DNA of 64,000 bases from an uncultured Clostridium sp. (lineage in GTDB: Bacteria > Bacillota > Clostridia > Lachnospirales > Lachnospiraceae): the NCBI GenBank assembly GCA_902496665.1, contig CABVBU010000001.1:1-64000 (forward strand), read 5' to 3'. Under the pieces are notes generated by a model that was not told the DNA's origin, did not search any database, and worked only from the letters and a program-made list of their open reading frames with translations. How positions within the stretch are numbered: position 1 is the first letter of the stretch; the number at the start of each line of letters is the position of its first letter. Below, in pieces: positions 62,319 to 64,000 of the stretch. The translations under genes and the position numbers were made by a program.

Positions 62319-64000
62319 AGAGCTTTTAAAACGCGGTCCCTATGAGCTGGGAGCGGAGGAGAAGAAAAAAATCTACGCGGACATGCTCAGTGAGCTGACA
62401 GACAGCCACAGAAACCGGTGCCTGATCTATGACCGGTGCTGCAGTGCGCTGGGGGATGTGTCGGGAAGCCAACGGAGAGAAGAAGAAATTCCCATGGTCC
62501 CGGTATCCATGTTTAAGGAGATGGAGCTTCGAAGTGTTCCCACAGGAGCTGTGTTTAAGACGGTGACCTCTTCGGGAACCACGGGACAGAAGACCTCAAA
62601 GATCGTTCTGGATGAGCGGACAGCAGCCTGGCAGCAGCAGACGCTGCAGCGGATCATGGCCGATTTTATCGGGGAAAAGCGAATCCCGATGCTGATCATC
62701 GACGCGCCGAATGTCCTGCGGGACCGGGCACTGTTTTCCGCGAGGGGAGCCGGGATTCTGGGATTTTCAATCTTCGGGTCAAAACGCTGTTACGCGCTGA
62801 AGGAAGATATGTCTCTGGATCTTGAGAACGTGGAGGCATTTCTTGAGAAGGCCGGTGACGGACCGGTCCTTGTGTTCGGGTTTACCTATATGGTCTGGAA
62901 ATATTTTTATGAGCCGTTAAAAAAATCGGGTCACAGGCTTCATCTGGAACATGGTTTCCTGATCCACGGCGGCGGCTGGAAGAAGCTGGCGAAGGAGGCG
63001 GTGTCCGCGGAGAAATTCCGGGACGGACTCCGGGAGGTCTGTGGGATCCTCGATGTGCGGAATTATTACGGAATGGCGGAGCAGACCGGCTGCATCTACA
63101 TGGAATGCGAGTGCGGCCATCTGCATGTGAGCAGCTATTCGGATGTCCTGATCCGAAATATGGAAGATTTTTCCTGTTGCAAAAATGGAACAGAGGGCGT
63201 GATCCAGGTTCTGACACCGATGGCCTGGTCCTATCCGGGCCATTCGGTGTTGACGGAAGATAAGGGCATGATCGTTGGAGAGGATGACTGCCCATGCGGA
63301 AGAAAAGGAAAATATATTAAGATCACGGGCAGGATCCCGAAGGCGGAAATCCGGGGCTGCAGCGATACGTTTGAGACAGGAAAAGAACTCCGTGGGGAGG
63401 ACGAGGCGGTCACTCTTTTAGCAGGTGAGATGGAGATCACATCGGTACCGGAAATCCCGTTTGAGGAGACCACCATGGAGTTTCTATCGGCACTCTCAGA
63501 GCGGATCCGGGAACTTCCGAGAATGCTGTCCGGAGAGGAAATGCGTTCTCTCGGATTCTGGCTCAGGCGTTCCAACCTCGAAAGCTATAAAAAACGGTAT
63601 GAAAACTGTGGTTTCCGGCTTGGACTGGGACGAACATTTCATATTGCACCGTCGAACGTTCCGCTTCTGTTTGTATACACGATGGCGATTGGATTGCTGG
63701 CAGGAAATTCCTGCCGGGTGCGGGTGTCGGCGCGAAGAAACACGGAAAGTGAAAAGGTCTGTGAGCTGATCGATGAGCTTTTGGAACTGCCGGAATTTCA
63801 AGTCCTGAAACGACGGATCTCCATAGTCACATACGGAAGAGAAAACCGGGAGGCAACGGAGAAATTCAGCAGAGAGTGTGACGGCCGGGTGATCTGGGGC
63901 GGTGATATGACTGTGGAAGAGATCCGGAAGATTCCAATCAGCCCGTCAGCGTCGGAAGTCGTTTTTCCAGACCGTGCGTCCATCGCTGTGTTTGACGCGG
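62308..64000 (+). CDS. LuxE-LuxC fusion: acyl-protein synthetase plus acyl-thioester reductase (partial at window end)
   Basis: At least 564 aa, open to the window edge with no stop in frame. Residues about 1-355 are LuxE-like: 'TVTSSGTTGQKTSKI' (adenylate-forming motif, TSSGTTG at 87-93), 'VRNYYGMAEQTG', and two CxC pairs (Cys 267/269 and 328/330) as in a zinc-ribbon. From about 372 on the chain is LuxC-like: 'FHIAPSNVPLLFVYTMAIGLLAGN' (about 444 onward) and 'DGRVIWGGDMTVEEIR'. LuxE activates fatty acids and LuxC reduces the acyl thioester to aldehyde; in luminous bacteria they are separate proteins. The ATG at 62308 has GGGAGG upstream and overlaps the previous gene by 11 bases. Confidence 0.88.
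   Translation, partial: MNYEELLKRGPYELGAEEKKKIYADMLSELTDSHRNRCLIYDRCCSALGDVSGSQRREEEIPMVPVSMFKEMELRSVPTGAVFKTVTSSGTTGQKTSKIVLDERTAAWQQQTLQRIMADFIGEKRIPMLIIDAPNVLRDRALFSARGAGILGFSIFGSKRCYALKEDMSLDLENVEAFLEKAGDGPVLVFGFTYMVWKYFYEPLKKSGHRLHLEHGFLIHGGGWKKLAKEAVSAEKFRDGLREVCGILDVRNYYGMAEQTGCIYMECECGHLHVSSYSDVLIRNMEDFSCCKNGTEGVIQVLTPMAWSYPGHSVLTEDKGMIVGEDDCPCGRKGKYIKITGRIPKAEIRGCSDTFETGKELRGEDEAVTLLAGEMEITSVPEIPFEETTMEFLSALSERIRELPRMLSGEEMRSLGFWLRRSNLESYKKRYENCGFRLGLGRTFHIAPSNVPLLFVYTMAIGLLAGNSCRVRVSARRNTESEKVCELIDELLELPEFQVLKRRISIVTYGRENREATEKFSRECDGRVIWGGDMTVEEIRKIPISPSASEVVFPDRASIAVFDA

Overview
The window looks like chromosomal DNA of an anaerobic, spore-forming Firmicute of the Lachnospiraceae type (Enterocloster, Lacrimispora or Otoolea-like; the genus cannot be fixed from sequence alone). 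Reasons: moderate GC, strong GGAGG-type ribosome binding sites, a YyaC sporulation protein, [FeFe]-hydrogenase maturases, a T-box leader, 4-hydroxybutyryl-CoA dehydratase, a DnaD/DnaI-type primosome pair and many DUF families typical of gut Clostridia. I saw no rRNA, tRNA, CRISPR array, transposase or prophage.

Layout. 1-9.2 kb: fragments and housekeeping genes (TSCPD protein, mtnN, a membrane protein, pgi, a coiled-coil membrane protein, a secreted M15 peptidase, yyaC). 9.3-19.1 kb: a LysM membrane protein with a degenerate MPN-like domain, a DUF5711 protein, transketolase, ROK glucokinase, a CBS/DRTGG pyrophosphatase, flavin reductase and shikimate kinase. 19.3-30.3 kb (minus strand): hydF, hydE, then a peptide ABC transporter operon (SBP-B-C-D-F) continuing into an M20 amidohydrolase and a cytidylate-kinase-like protein. 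30.7-38.5 kb (plus): a tRNA-Trp T-box leader followed by a ribose-type ABC transporter, an FGGY kinase, trpB and trpA. 38.9-46.6 kb: DUF554, VanZ and DUF1576 membrane proteins, a NitT/TauT-type ABC operon headed by a Cys-rich unknown, an orphan MNT nucleotidyltransferase, and a QueT transporter behind a probable preQ1-I riboswitch. 47-52.6 kb: murC, a DnaA-box cluster, DnaD-like and DnaC/DnaI-like primosome genes, and a long-form PRPP synthetase.

52.8-64 kb is the most unusual part. A sigma-54 enhancer-binding protein lies beside a minus-strand operon for 4-hydroxybutyryl-CoA dehydratase, a 4-hydroxybutyrate CoA-transferase and a permease. Transcribed divergently is an operon for a NifU-like scaffold, a Cys-rich/MaoC fusion, an acyl carrier protein, a metallo-beta-lactamase-fold hydrolase and a LuxE-LuxC fusion (cut by the window end). 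Both operons have near-perfect -24/-12 promoters, and a perfect 18-bp inverted repeat lies between them.

The two strongest candidates for undescribed biology are (1) the tRNA-Trp-controlled transporter-kinase-trpBA operon, which would fit import and phosphorylation of a tryptophan precursor such as indoleglycerol, and (2) the sigma-54-controlled divergent locus coupling a crotonyl-CoA-forming pathway to an ACP-linked LuxE-LuxC acyl-reduction module. Several small dispersed palindromic repeat families also occur in intergenic gaps.
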